Of a stretch of 20,910 bases of DNA, positions 14,772-20,760 are shown piece after piece. Numbering within the stretch: position 1 is the first letter of the stretch; the number at the start of each line of letters is the position of its first letter. Where the stretch lies: positions 1 through 20,910 of the forward strand of contig JAENIS010000015.1 in NCBI GenBank assembly GCA_016844285.1, written 5' to 3'. The notes beneath the pieces are model-generated. The model had not been told where the DNA came from. It saw only the letters and a program-made list of their open reading frames with translations, and did no database searches. Both the position numbers and the translations under genes were made by a program. Source of the DNA: Dehalococcoidales bacterium. Lineage in GTDB: Bacteria > Chloroflexota > Dehalococcoidia > Dehalococcoidales > UBA2162.

Positions 14772-15293
14772 ATGGTCGAGAACCTGGTCGTACGTCCTGT
14801 CAGCGATGACTTCTTTGAGGTACTCTCCGGTAATCACCGTCTGAAGGTAATCAAGGAGGCTGGCTTCACCTTTGCACTGTGTGTAGTAGCGAACCTGGGT
14901 GATGCTCATGCCCGGCTGCTGGCGCAAGCTCTGAACCACATCCGCGGGGACGATAACCTGGGACTACGCGCCGAACTACTGCGGAAGGCTTTGGAGACGG
15001 TGACCGAGCAACAGGTGTTAGCTATCATTCCGGAAACGGCCGGCACTTTGCAAGCCATTGCTTCCATGGGCCAGCAAGACATGACCGCATACCTCCAAAA
15101 CTGGCAGCAAGCTAAAACCACAAAACTGAGACATATGATGTTCCAGTTGACTCAAGGTCAGTTGGAAGTGGTGGAGGAAACCCTGGCTAGAATCATGCCT
15201 CAAGCCAGCCAGTTGCGCCATGTCAATCCCAACTTGAGAGGCAATACCCTCTATCTTCTCTGTAAACGCCACCTGGAGGACAACGAAAAATGA
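14772..15293 (+). CDS. ParB-like (N-terminal nuclease/CTPase fold) protein, possibly 5'-truncated
   Basis: 173 residues from ATG 14772. The N-terminal part matches the ParB/Srx core (MVENLVVRPVSD.FFEVLSGNHRLKVIKEAGF), with the loop GNHRL where ParB has GxRR. A helical region follows (HARLLAQALNHIRGDDNLGLRAE), then LTQGQLEVVEETLARIMP and a C-terminal GNTLYLLCKRHLE. No Shine-Dalgarno sequence precedes the ATG. Family-like residues continue upstream: ESIRRYG in the same frame to a TGA at 14742, and NKQSNNDTL in another frame at about 14725-14751. This suggests a one-base loss near the T-run at 14748-14750. The stop overlaps the next start as ATGA. It is probably the DNA-binding partner of the recombinase module. 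Confidence 0.75.
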   Translation: MVENLVVRPVSDDFFEVLSGNHRLKVIKEAGFTFALCVVANLGDAHARLLAQALNHIRGDDNLGLRAELLRKALETVTEQQVLAIIPETAGTLQAIASMGQQDMTAYLQNWQQAKTTKLRHMMFQLTQGQLEVVEETLARIMPQASQLRHVNPNLRGNTLYLLCKRHLEDNEK

Positions 15294-15502
15294 ACGCCGA
15301 CAGCCCGTGCTGCCCCATATGTACCTGTCCATTAACGGTAAGTCTGGCCAAAGGCCGCAAATCCGGGAAACCATTCGTAATGCTGAAATGCCCGGTGGAT
15401 GGACGTCATTTCCGTGCCTTCATCACCGACCGGCCCTACGTCGAGCGTCTGGTCAATAGCCTTGAAGCTACACAGGAATCCAAGTACGGAGAAGACAGAT
15501 AA
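15290..15502 (+). CDS. small Cys-rich (zinc-ribbon-like) protein
   Basis: 70 residues, starting four bases inside the end of the ParB-like gene (ATGA) and ending inside the start of the resolvase (ATAA). It has CCPIC at residues 7-11 with a further Cys at 13, and CPVDGRHF with C34 and H40, which together could hold one zinc. I do not recognise a named family. The tight overlaps on both sides show that it belongs to a three-gene module with the ParB-like protein and the recombinase. It may act as a small DNA- or protein-binding accessory factor; this is inference. Confidence 0.7.
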   Translation: MNADSPCCPICTCPLTVSLAKGRKSGKPFVMLKCPVDGRHFRAFITDRPYVERLVNSLEATQESKYGEDR

Positions 15503-16158
15503 AGGTCTGTCTCTATGCCCGGGTTTCCACTTCCGACAAAGAGCAGAATCCGATGACTCAACTCCTGCCCATGCGGGAGTTTGTGAGAAACCAGGGCTGG
15601 GAGACTTTCCGGGAGTACGTTGACCATGCTCCGGCTACCGACCTCGTTCACCGGACAGCATGGAGAGAACGCCTCAATGATGCCAGCAAGAAACGCTTCG
15701 ACCTCCTGCTGGTTTGGCGCATGGACCGTGCCTTCCGGTCTGTGCTTGATGCGGCTACTACCCTCGAAAGACTGAGAGGATGGAAAGTCGGGCTATGGTC
15801 TTATTCCGAGCCTTGGCTTGATACTACCTCTCCGTTTGGCGAAGCTCTCTATTACATCACGGTTGCCTACGTTCAACTGGAATGCGGCATCCTCCGGGAA
15901 CGCGTTAAGGCGGGTATGGACAGAGCGAAGAAACAAGGCCATCGCATCGGCCGGCCAAGGGTAATGGACAGGCGAGGCTTCAAAGAGCGTTTTGGAGCAA
16001 TTTTGGAGAGGCTTACACAGGGCAAGGGGTCAAGACGTCAGGCAGCCATAGAACTTGGTATCGGCTATGCCACCTTGAAGAGGCTACTGGACAGCCGGGA
16101 GAAGGCCCGGCTTCAGGCGAGTTGTTCAGGCGCTATGCCATCGGAACGACTACCTTGA
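15499..16158 (+). CDS. small serine recombinase/resolvase, apparent ATA start
   Basis: 219 residues from ATA 15499. Catalytic core: IKVCLYARVSTSDKEQNP with nucleophile S10 and R8; LLLVWRMDRAFRSVLDA, which holds the conserved D-R..R; YITVAYVQLECGILRERVKA (dimer/E-helix region); and RIGRPRV. A C-terminal helix-turn-helix follows (SRRQAAIELGIGYATLKRLL), so it looks like a complete small resolvase. No ATG, GTG or TTG lies between the in-frame TGA at 15463 and ATG 15553, and that ATG would remove the catalytic Ser. ATA with GGAG seven bases upstream, overlapping the previous stop as ATAA, fits best. The last 20 or so residues are unlike the family, and the frame ends where the next fragment begins. 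Confidence 0.72.
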   Translation: MKVCLYARVSTSDKEQNPMTQLLPMREFVRNQGWETFREYVDHAPATDLVHRTAWRERLNDASKKRFDLLLVWRMDRAFRSVLDAATTLERLRGWKVGLWSYSEPWLDTTSPFGEALYYITVAYVQLECGILRERVKAGMDRAKKQGHRIGRPRVMDRRGFKERFGAILERLTQGKGSRRQAAIELGIGYATLKRLLDSREKARLQASCSGAMPSERLP

Positions 16159-17061
16159 GCCAGCTTGCCGTCTGGCTGAACGAGCAGGGCTTCCGAACCA
16201 GGGATAAGCATAAGCTACCTGATGCCAGCGGGAACCTGACTGTTGGGCCGAGACTGTTCACTGTGGCTTCGGTACGGGGAATCCTGCATAATCCGTTCTA
16301 CACGGGCAAAGTCCCCTACAAGGGGAAGCTCTTGCCTGGAGCCCATGAGCCCATTATCACTGCGGAGCTATTTGATCTTGTCCAGGTAACCCTCAAAAAG
16401 AATAGCGGACGTTCTGAGACAATGCAGGCTAAGCCGGAGCGGCAGTATCTCTTGAAAGGCATTATCCGTTGCGCCTACTGCGGTATGCCGATGTGGGCGC
16501 AGCCCTATAAGAACGGGCAAAGGTATTACCGGGAGCATATAGCCTCCCGAGGACTAGCTCTTTGCCCTGCTCACGGTGGCGCCATTCCCTGTCATATCGC
16601 TGATGAGCAGATAGGCAAACTGGTCGAAGCGATAGAGCTTGACCCGAAGTGGCTTGAGGAAGTGCTGACTATAATAAGCCTCAAAGACCAGGTGACCAAG
16701 GTGAAAAAGAACAGAGAGGAAGCCCAAAACAAGCTCAAGAGAATGGCGAAGGCCTATGTGGACGGCCTCTTCCCTGACGAAGAGTACCACCGCCAGAAGA
16801 AGCTCCTGGAAATGGAACTGGAATCACTGGTCGTGCCTCAGGCTAACGCTGCCGAAGAGGCGGGGAAACTGATTATGAGCCTCCCGACTCTGTGGTCTAA
16901 TGCGAACCTGGAAGAGAGACGAAAGCTTCTGTTGACCATGCTGGATGCCGTCTATATCGATGCCAAGCAAACTAAATCAATCGTGGCAATACGACCGAAG
17001 CCGCCATTTAAACCTGTCTTTCAGGTGGCGGCTTCGCATGATCCAAGAGTCCATATTTTAA

Positions 17062-17082
17062 ACGAGCCTATCAAAGGCTCGT
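17062..17082. other. short hairpin just before the first ssrA-like repeat
   Basis: ACGAGCC (17062-17068) and GGCTCGT (17076-17082) are exact complements around a seven-base loop. The hairpin lies eleven bases before the repeat, inside the recombinase frame. It could be an island-end structure; there is no T-run to support a terminator. Confidence 0.35.
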
Positions 17083-17092
17083 CCGTGTTTCT

Positions 17093-17129
17093 GGTGGAGG
17101 CGGGGGAGAGTCGAACTCGGCCTGAAACA
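17093..17129 (-). repeat. ssrA 3'-end-like direct repeat, copy 1 (att-like)
   Basis: On the minus strand it reads GAGTTCGACTCTCCC, then CGCCTCCACCA: the T-arm with TTCGACT loop and the acceptor end with CCA of a tmRNA gene. On the plus strand the core is GAGAGTCGAACTC followed by CTGAAACA. The rest of a tmRNA is not present. Copies 2-4 lie at 17654, 18553 and 20422. The site directly follows recombinase sequence, as expected for an island end. Confidence 0.65.
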
Positions 17130-17229
17130 ATACTTCGCTGGCTTGATCAGCCCAAACGCGAACTGTTCCGTCTGGTTCCAGTCTAACACTCACACTGGAC
17201 TCGTTTTAGGGGGACGGGTAAATAGACTT

Positions 17230-17322
17230 ATGTCATTGCTTGAAGCCCATGGCTTTCAACCAAAGCAGGTAGTTGACCTCGACTCCCTTTGGGTCTATCA
17301 TCACAGAGTAAAGGAAGTGTAG
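17230..17322 (+). CDS. 30-residue ORF, possibly a gene fragment
   Basis: ATG 17230 opens a short frame (LLEAHGFQPKQVVDLDSLWV near its start) ending at TAG 17320. The composition is protein-like but it is too short to identify and has only a weak G-rich stretch upstream. It may be the tail of a truncated gene inside the first cargo segment. Confidence 0.2.
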   Translation: MSLLEAHGFQPKQVVDLDSLWVYHHRVKEV

Positions 17323-17352
17323 AAAGGCATTGAAAAAGATAAGGGGGTAATG

Positions 17353-17553
17353 ATGATTGCTCGACAGGAAATGTGTGTTGAATGTGACGGCAAGGGACGG
17401 GTTTCTTGCCCAAAATGCCATGGCGAAGGTAAAATGACGCAAACCTACTGGACGCCCAATGGCCCAAGCGTTTGCCCCGTTTGTCATGGTACCAAATTCG
17501 TCATTTGCACCTATTGTAAGGGTTCAGGTCGTATAACCTTTCCTGACAAGTAA
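17353..17553 (+). CDS. free-standing DnaJ-type zinc-finger protein
   Basis: 66 residues from ATG 17353. An ATG one codon earlier is also in frame, but AAGGGGG at 17341-17347 is better spaced from the second. The whole protein is a cysteine-rich domain with four CxxC repeats: CVECDGKG, CPKCHGEG, CPVCHGTK and CTYCKGSG. Three keep the CxxCxGxG pattern of DnaJ, and the third has lost its last Gly. There is no J domain or substrate-binding domain. In full-length DnaJ this region binds two zinc ions and helps substrate transfer; what the isolated domain does is not known. It is the only clear gene between repeat copies 1 and 2. Confidence 0.8.
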   Translation: MIARQEMCVECDGKGRVSCPKCHGEGKMTQTYWTPNGPSVCPVCHGTKFVICTYCKGSGRITFPDK

Positions 17554-17653
17554 CTTCAGGACATCTTTTATCGAAAGCGATTGGTTGCTGAGAAATTACT
17601 CAAATATCACTGAAGGAATACTATTCCGGCTTGTCCATTAGGCCAACAAACCT

Positions 17654-17700
17654 GGAGAGTCGAACTCCACCTGAAACACGACTTGAAAGACTACTGGGGT
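17654..17700 (-). repeat. ssrA 3'-end-like direct repeat, copy 2
   Basis: The plus strand has GGAGAGTCGAACTCC, then ACCTGAAACACGA. It matches copy 4 closely for about 45 bases on the right, up to CTGGGGTG at the end. To the left the acceptor portion GGTGGAGGCGG is absent, as if one arm was exchanged by recombination within the GGAGAGTCGAACTCC core. Apart from this repeat and the mini-protein I see no gene in 17554-17997. Confidence 0.6.
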
Positions 17701-17821
17701 GGCTTATTCAGTAAACCCATGAGACAGTATCGGTCTGAATCACATTCATGCAATCCCTCGCCTTTACACCATTGAGAGTCTTTGCTAAACTTCAGTCAAG
17801 TCTACGATGTCTGAGATAATT

Positions 17822-17923
17822 ATGGGTAGAAATGATTTCAACAATAGAGAAGCCAAGAAGCCAAAGAAGGATGCCAATAAGAGTTTGACCGCTTCACTCT
17901 CTTCGTCTGATCCGGCTCTTTAG
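17822..17923 (+). CDS. Lys-rich mini-protein with in-frame TAG
   Basis: ATG 17822 gives 33 residues (GRNDFNNREAKKPKKDANKS near the start) up to TAG 17921. The same frame continues after TAG for 15 residues (VEAIRKGKKHKRNQA) to a second TAG at 17969. The two halves together look like one small basic protein of about 49 residues, so TAG 17921 is probably a nonsense mutation. TAG ends other genes here (hisA, trpS), so recoding is unlikely. There is no strong ribosome binding site. yajQ begins 26 bases after the second TAG. Confidence 0.4.
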   Translation: MGRNDFNNREAKKPKKDANKSLTASLSSSDPAL

Positions 17924-17997
17924 GTTGAGGCAATCCGGAAGGGCAAGAAACATAAGAGAAACCAGGCGTAGCCCCAAATTCCGAGCGGGAGGTACCA

Positions 17998-18489
17998 ATG
18001 CCATCATTAGATGTGGTGAGTATTATGGACATGCAGGCGCTGGACAACGCCATCAATAACGTCAAGCGTGAAGTCTCCACTCGATATGATTTCAAAAACG
18101 TGAAGTCTGAGATCACTTTGGACCGAAAAGAAAAATCGATTCATATTGTTAGTGTAGACGATTGGAAGGTTAAGGCGGTGGTCGAGATGCTCATAGGCCA
18201 ATGCACCCGGCTTAGAGTGTCCCCCAAATGCCTGGACATTGGGGAAATCGGGGCCTCCGCCCATGGCGCTGCCAGAATGGACATTCGGATCAAGGAAGGC
18301 ATACCCAAAGAGACCTGCCAGAAAATCGTCAAATACATTAAGAGTCTTAAGATCAAGGTCCAGCCGATGATTCAAGATGATCAGGTCAGGATCACGGGTA
18401 AGAAGATCGATGACCTCCAGGAGATTATGCGGCTGCTAACCGAGCAGGATTACAACCTACCTCTGCAATTTGTTAACATGAAGAGCTGA
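17998..18489 (+). CDS. yajQ: YajQ-family nucleotide-binding protein (DUF520)
   Basis: 163 residues, the same length as E. coli YajQ. Conserved stretches are MPSLDVVSIMDMQALDNAIN, VSTRYDFKNVKSEITLDRKE, the central basic/hydrophobic part and KIVKYIKSLKIKVQPMIQDD followed by VRITGKKIDDLQEIMRLL and the C-terminal PLQFVNMKS. The family folds as two RNA-recognition-like domains and some members bind cyclic di-GMP; the role here is unknown. The start is ATG with GGGAGGT five bases upstream. It lies between repeat copies 2 and 3, so it may be island cargo, although yajQ is usually chromosomal. Confidence 0.93.
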   Translation: MPSLDVVSIMDMQALDNAINNVKREVSTRYDFKNVKSEITLDRKEKSIHIVSVDDWKVKAVVEMLIGQCTRLRVSPKCLDIGEIGASAHGAARMDIRIKEGIPKETCQKIVKYIKSLKIKVQPMIQDDQVRITGKKIDDLQEIMRLLTEQDYNLPLQFVNMKS

Positions 18490-18552
18490 GATTATCCATG
18501 CTCCAGCGGCCCAACTTTGGCGGATCCCCCATTTTCCTGTTTCTGCATGGAA

Positions 18553-18582
18553 GGAGAGTCGAACCCCATCTGAAGACCGCGA
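18553..18582 (-). repeat. ssrA 3'-end-like direct repeat, copy 3
   Basis: The plus strand has GGAGAGTCGAACCCC, then ATCTGAAGACCGCG. It matches the core and right arm of copies 2 and 4 with a few substitutions. Its left arm (TGCATGGAA) is unlike copies 1 and 4. It is the shortest and most decayed copy. Confidence 0.55.
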
Positions 18583-18630
18583 ACTTTGAGTTTAGCATAG
18601 TTCAAACTAGGTGTAGATTGGATACGGGGA

Positions 18631-18660
18631 CTGGCAACTCTGTCTCTTAAGTGCTACAAT
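18631..18660 (+). promoter_or_regulatory. promoter with extended -10
   Basis: CTGGCA at 18631-18636, an 18-base spacer and TACAAT at 18655-18660 with TGC just before. The transcription start would fall near 18667, which supports ATG 18690, and not GTG 18651, as the start of the next gene. Confidence 0.45.
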
Positions 18661-18689
18661 CTTGCATTGGCGGAAGGAGAGTAGATTAT

Positions 18690-18944
18690 ATGTCAGAAGC
18701 CAAATTCTCTAATGGTCTGAAGGTGAAGGTTAACAACCGGGATTTTAGTGGTTTAGTTTGGTATCCGAAGTTAGAGATATTCCATGGTCAGATTGGGACA
18801 GTAGTCAGTTCCGAATTTTGGTCTACTTATTATCTCCCTGGCGAGAAGGAACCAACGGATATATTCCACTATGATGTAGTGTTTGATGCAGGGGTGACTC
18901 AGAGTGACGTGCCTCAAACAATTCTAGAAGCGGTAGATAAGTAG
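18690..18944 (+). CDS. hypothetical protein, 84 residues
   Basis: I do not recognise it. It starts at ATG 18690 with AAGGAGAG upstream. The sequence looks all-beta (FSNGLKVKVNNRDFSGLVWY, FHGQIGTVVSSEFW, IFHYDVVFDAG) and the GQIGTVV...YDVVFD pattern resembles a small SH3/KOW-like barrel; this is only a visual impression. There is no signal peptide or membrane segment. It is the first gene of the third cargo segment and stands opposite a convergent membrane-protein gene. Confidence 0.65.
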   Translation: MSEAKFSNGLKVKVNNRDFSGLVWYPKLEIFHGQIGTVVSSEFWSTYYLPGEKEPTDIFHYDVVFDAGVTQSDVPQTILEAVDK

Positions 18945-19013
18945 GTAGTCGGCATAATCTTTCTGGTTATAAGGCTGAAATAAAGACGACCTTGGACATT
19001 GGTGATAAATCTC

Positions 19014-19673
19014 TCATTCTCTCAATGACAGGCGCAGCAGCCATATTGCCATAACTTCGACCCAGAGAACTTCAGCAACAACAAGTATCCTCTCGTACAG
19101 GCCGAACCATCCGAGGTCCGCCGGTAGCCAGATCTTGTATATGAAAATCCAGACTAAAGTAACTAGAGCTGTAGCGATAGAATAGGTAAACAATGGTCGC
19201 CAGTAAGTGTCCTTCTTCAGGCTCGGTGCGATAAGCAGGCTGGCTACGGGCAGAAGCCAGAAGACAGTATTGGCCACGGCTTCATGAATTGTGCCATCGA
19301 TGGTGCTCGGACGGCCAGGGACATCAGTATGAAAAGCCCCTATCAATAACAGGCCGAAACCAAAACAGACCAGAAGAACGATACCGAATCCGAAACTGCG
19401 GCCTCCCTTGATACCGAGGAACAGCCCGGCTGTAAACACCTCAACAAGTAGCCCAATGGCGAGAAAGCCGATGGTCTGGATCCATCCCATTGGCATCCAG
19501 GCTAAAATACTAATCGAGTCTCGTATTAAGAAATAATTATTGCTCGAGGCGGATCTGGCTGCCAAGACATCGGCGGTAAGCAATAAAATTGGGCCGGCAA
19601 TGCCAGCCAGCGCCAACAACCCACTCAGAGTTAGTCGCCCGACGATGTGTCTGGTCGTTAGAGCCTGATACAT
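19014..19673 (-). CDS. DUF998-like integral membrane protein
   Basis: 219 residues with about six hydrophobic segments: LTLSGLLALAGIAGPILLL, WIQTIGFLAIGLLVEVFTAG, GFGIVLLVCFGFGLLLIGAF, VANTVFWLLPVASLLIA, IATALVTLVWIFIY and ILVVAEVLWVEVMAIWLL. FHTDVPGRPSTIDGTIHEAV in the middle and YERILVVAEVLW near the end are typical of DUF998, a membrane family of unknown function. It starts at ATG 19673 with an AGAGAG stretch upstream. It converges on the 84-residue gene, with about 70 bases between their stops. Confidence 0.8.
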   Translation of the reverse strand: MYQALTTRHIVGRLTLSGLLALAGIAGPILLLTADVLAARSASSNNYFLIRDSISILAWMPMGWIQTIGFLAIGLLVEVFTAGLFLGIKGGRSFGFGIVLLVCFGFGLLLIGAFHTDVPGRPSTIDGTIHEAVANTVFWLLPVASLLIAPSLKKDTYWRPLFTYSIATALVTLVWIFIYKIWLPADLGWFGLYERILVVAEVLWVEVMAIWLLRLSLRE

Positions 19674-19819
19674 ACTCTCTAATGTAAACTAAAATAACTT
19701 CTCAGGTCGGTATCGTACAAACACTGACTTTACCAATGCCTCAGTGCTTATTATGCACAGGTTGATTCTCTCCTATATTAGAAGATATCTGCAAGTTAAG
19801 CATTTTACTGCAACCAACA

Positions 19820-20101
19820 TTAGAGTTCAAGTTCGCTCTTGAGCTTGCTGAATGCTTGGTTGAGTCTTTTTAATGACTTTTCGTATTTCGAAAGAGCATC
19901 GGAGAATCTTTCAAAACGTTCCGGTTCAAAATTCATCTTACCCCTTCTAACGTCTGCAAATAGATCCCACTCATTTAAGGACGTTAGCTCCTTCTCAGAT
20001 TTCAAGAATTCCTCTTTTGCTTGGTTTAGCTCTACCCTCACATTTTCAAAATCGTTCCCTTTGTCTCTTTGCTCTTTCCGTCCCCCAAAAAGTGGTGCCA
20101 C
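19820..20101 (-). CDS. coiled-coil hypothetical protein, 93 residues
   Basis: Unrecognised. The GTG start at 20101 is supported by AAGGAGGT five bases upstream and by an extended -10 promoter about 50 bases upstream. It is highly charged and helical, with two stretches of heptad-like Leu/Phe spacing (about residues 17-43, VRVELNQAKEEFLKSEKELT, and 62-92, RFSDALSKYEKSLKRLNQAF). A short, less charged segment with NEWDLFADVRRGKMNFEPER connects them, suggesting a helical hairpin. There is no membrane segment. It is probably transcribed toward the DUF998 gene, 146 bases away. Confidence 0.7.
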   Translation of the reverse strand: MAPLFGGRKEQRDKGNDFENVRVELNQAKEEFLKSEKELTSLNEWDLFADVRRGKMNFEPERFERFSDALSKYEKSLKRLNQAFSKLKSELEL

Positions 20102-20149
20102 TTTTTACCTCCTTGGAATTATTAATTATCACCTAAGTAAGATAACGTG

Positions 20150-20158
20150 ATTATAACA
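20150..20158 (-). promoter_or_regulatory. extended -10 promoter (minus strand)
   Basis: On the minus strand the sequence reads TGTTATAAT: a perfect -10 box with the TGn extension. No good -35 box lies 16-18 bases upstream. It would give a leader of about 40 bases to the GTG of the coiled-coil gene. Confidence 0.5.
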
Positions 20159-20269
20159 TGACTTCAGAACAAGGTTCGCTCTGGATGTTAAAATATCTCA
20201 AGGTATAGGTAAAAGAAAACAAGCAAGAAAAGTATACGGGGAATCAGCTCATTACTGGCGGCAAGTCGT

Positions 20270-20377
20270 TCAGTAGTCGGAATCAAGCCCAAGCCGCTAT
20301 TCTATACTCTGTTAGAAGCGTTGAAGCATAAGCCTGAAGCAAATGTTACACTGTTTAATCCGGAAACTGAGAAATGA
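20270..20377 (+). pseudogene. C-terminal remnant of another serine recombinase
   Basis: The frame from 20270 to TGA 20375 reads SVVGIKPKPLFYTLLEALKH, then KPEANVTLFNPETEK. It resembles the C-terminus of the recombinase at about 16975-17060 (SIVAIRPKPPFKPVFQV ... HDPRVHILNEP). It ends 44 bases before ssrA-like repeat 4, the same arrangement as recombinase and repeat 1. Upstream sequence no longer reads as recombinase, so only the tail remains. Confidence 0.55.
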
Positions 20378-20421
20378 AAGACTCCAGCCAGTATGAATGT
20401 GGAGCCTGAAAATTTCGGTTT

Positions 20422-20480
20422 GGTGGAGGCGGGGAGAGTCGAACTCCATCTGAAACACGGATTGAGGAACTGCCGGGGTG
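20422..20480 (-). repeat. ssrA 3'-end-like direct repeat, copy 4
   Basis: The plus strand has TGGTGGAGGCGGGGAGAG, then TCGAACTCCATCTGAAACAC. This is the fullest copy: it has the acceptor end with CCA (as its complement, from 20421), the T-arm and a right arm shared with copy 2 up to CGGGGTG. I looked for the remaining 300 or so bases of a tmRNA gene on the right, including a matching 5' acceptor strand, and saw none. The 280 bases up to the cupin gene hold no clear gene. Confidence 0.65.
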
Positions 20481-20760
20481 TTTTCTTGCCCGAATCAGGG
20501 ATTTGGTGTCTGTCTAGCCGGTAGCTTTCAAACCTTTCAATTTACAGCATAAACTCATATACATGCTTACCGGACACCTGCCTAGGTATTTACCTCAATC
20601 CCAGTGGCAGCTACCGTTGAAGGTATGGTAGAATCCTTAACAGTAGACCTCAGGAGGACAGCAGTACCCACTCTTAACTTAGCCCCTATTCTGTCCTAAG
20701 AAGGGGGACCACCTCATTCCGATGGTAAAATATGACAACGATATTGGGGAGGTATATTCC

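Larger units (their letters stand above)
16101..17186 (+). pseudogene. C-terminal part of a large serine recombinase, out of frame with the resolvase
   Basis: The frame overlaps the resolvase end and has no good start (TTG 16122, no Shine-Dalgarno). It encodes the Recombinase DNA-binding domain (FRRYAIGTTTLSQLAVWLNE, VASVRGILHNPFYTGKV, GAHEPIITAELFDLVQ), a zinc beta-ribbon (IRCAYCGMPMWAQ, with Cys and His near ALCPAHGGAIPC), a coiled coil (about residues 190-250) and the C-terminal SIVAIRPKPPFKPVFQV. There is no catalytic resolvase domain in this frame. It therefore looks like a fusion scar between a small resolvase and a large recombinase, or two proteins needing a frameshift. The last 35 or so residues (from FLVEAGESRTRPE) come from the ssrA-like repeat at 17093, not from the recombinase family. 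Confidence 0.75.

Noticed and set aside
17228..17487. 79- and 84-residue minus-strand frames
   Set aside because: They are antisense to the DnaJ-type zinc-finger gene, whose Cys pattern leaves no doubt.
17093..20480. CRISPR array
   Set aside because: The repeats are 560 to 1870 bases apart and resemble an RNA gene end; there are no regular spacers or cas genes.
20422..20760. Complete tmRNA (ssrA) gene on the minus strand after repeat 4
   Set aside because: Only the 3' T-arm/acceptor portion is present; no matching 5' acceptor strand or tag-peptide frame could be found where they should be.
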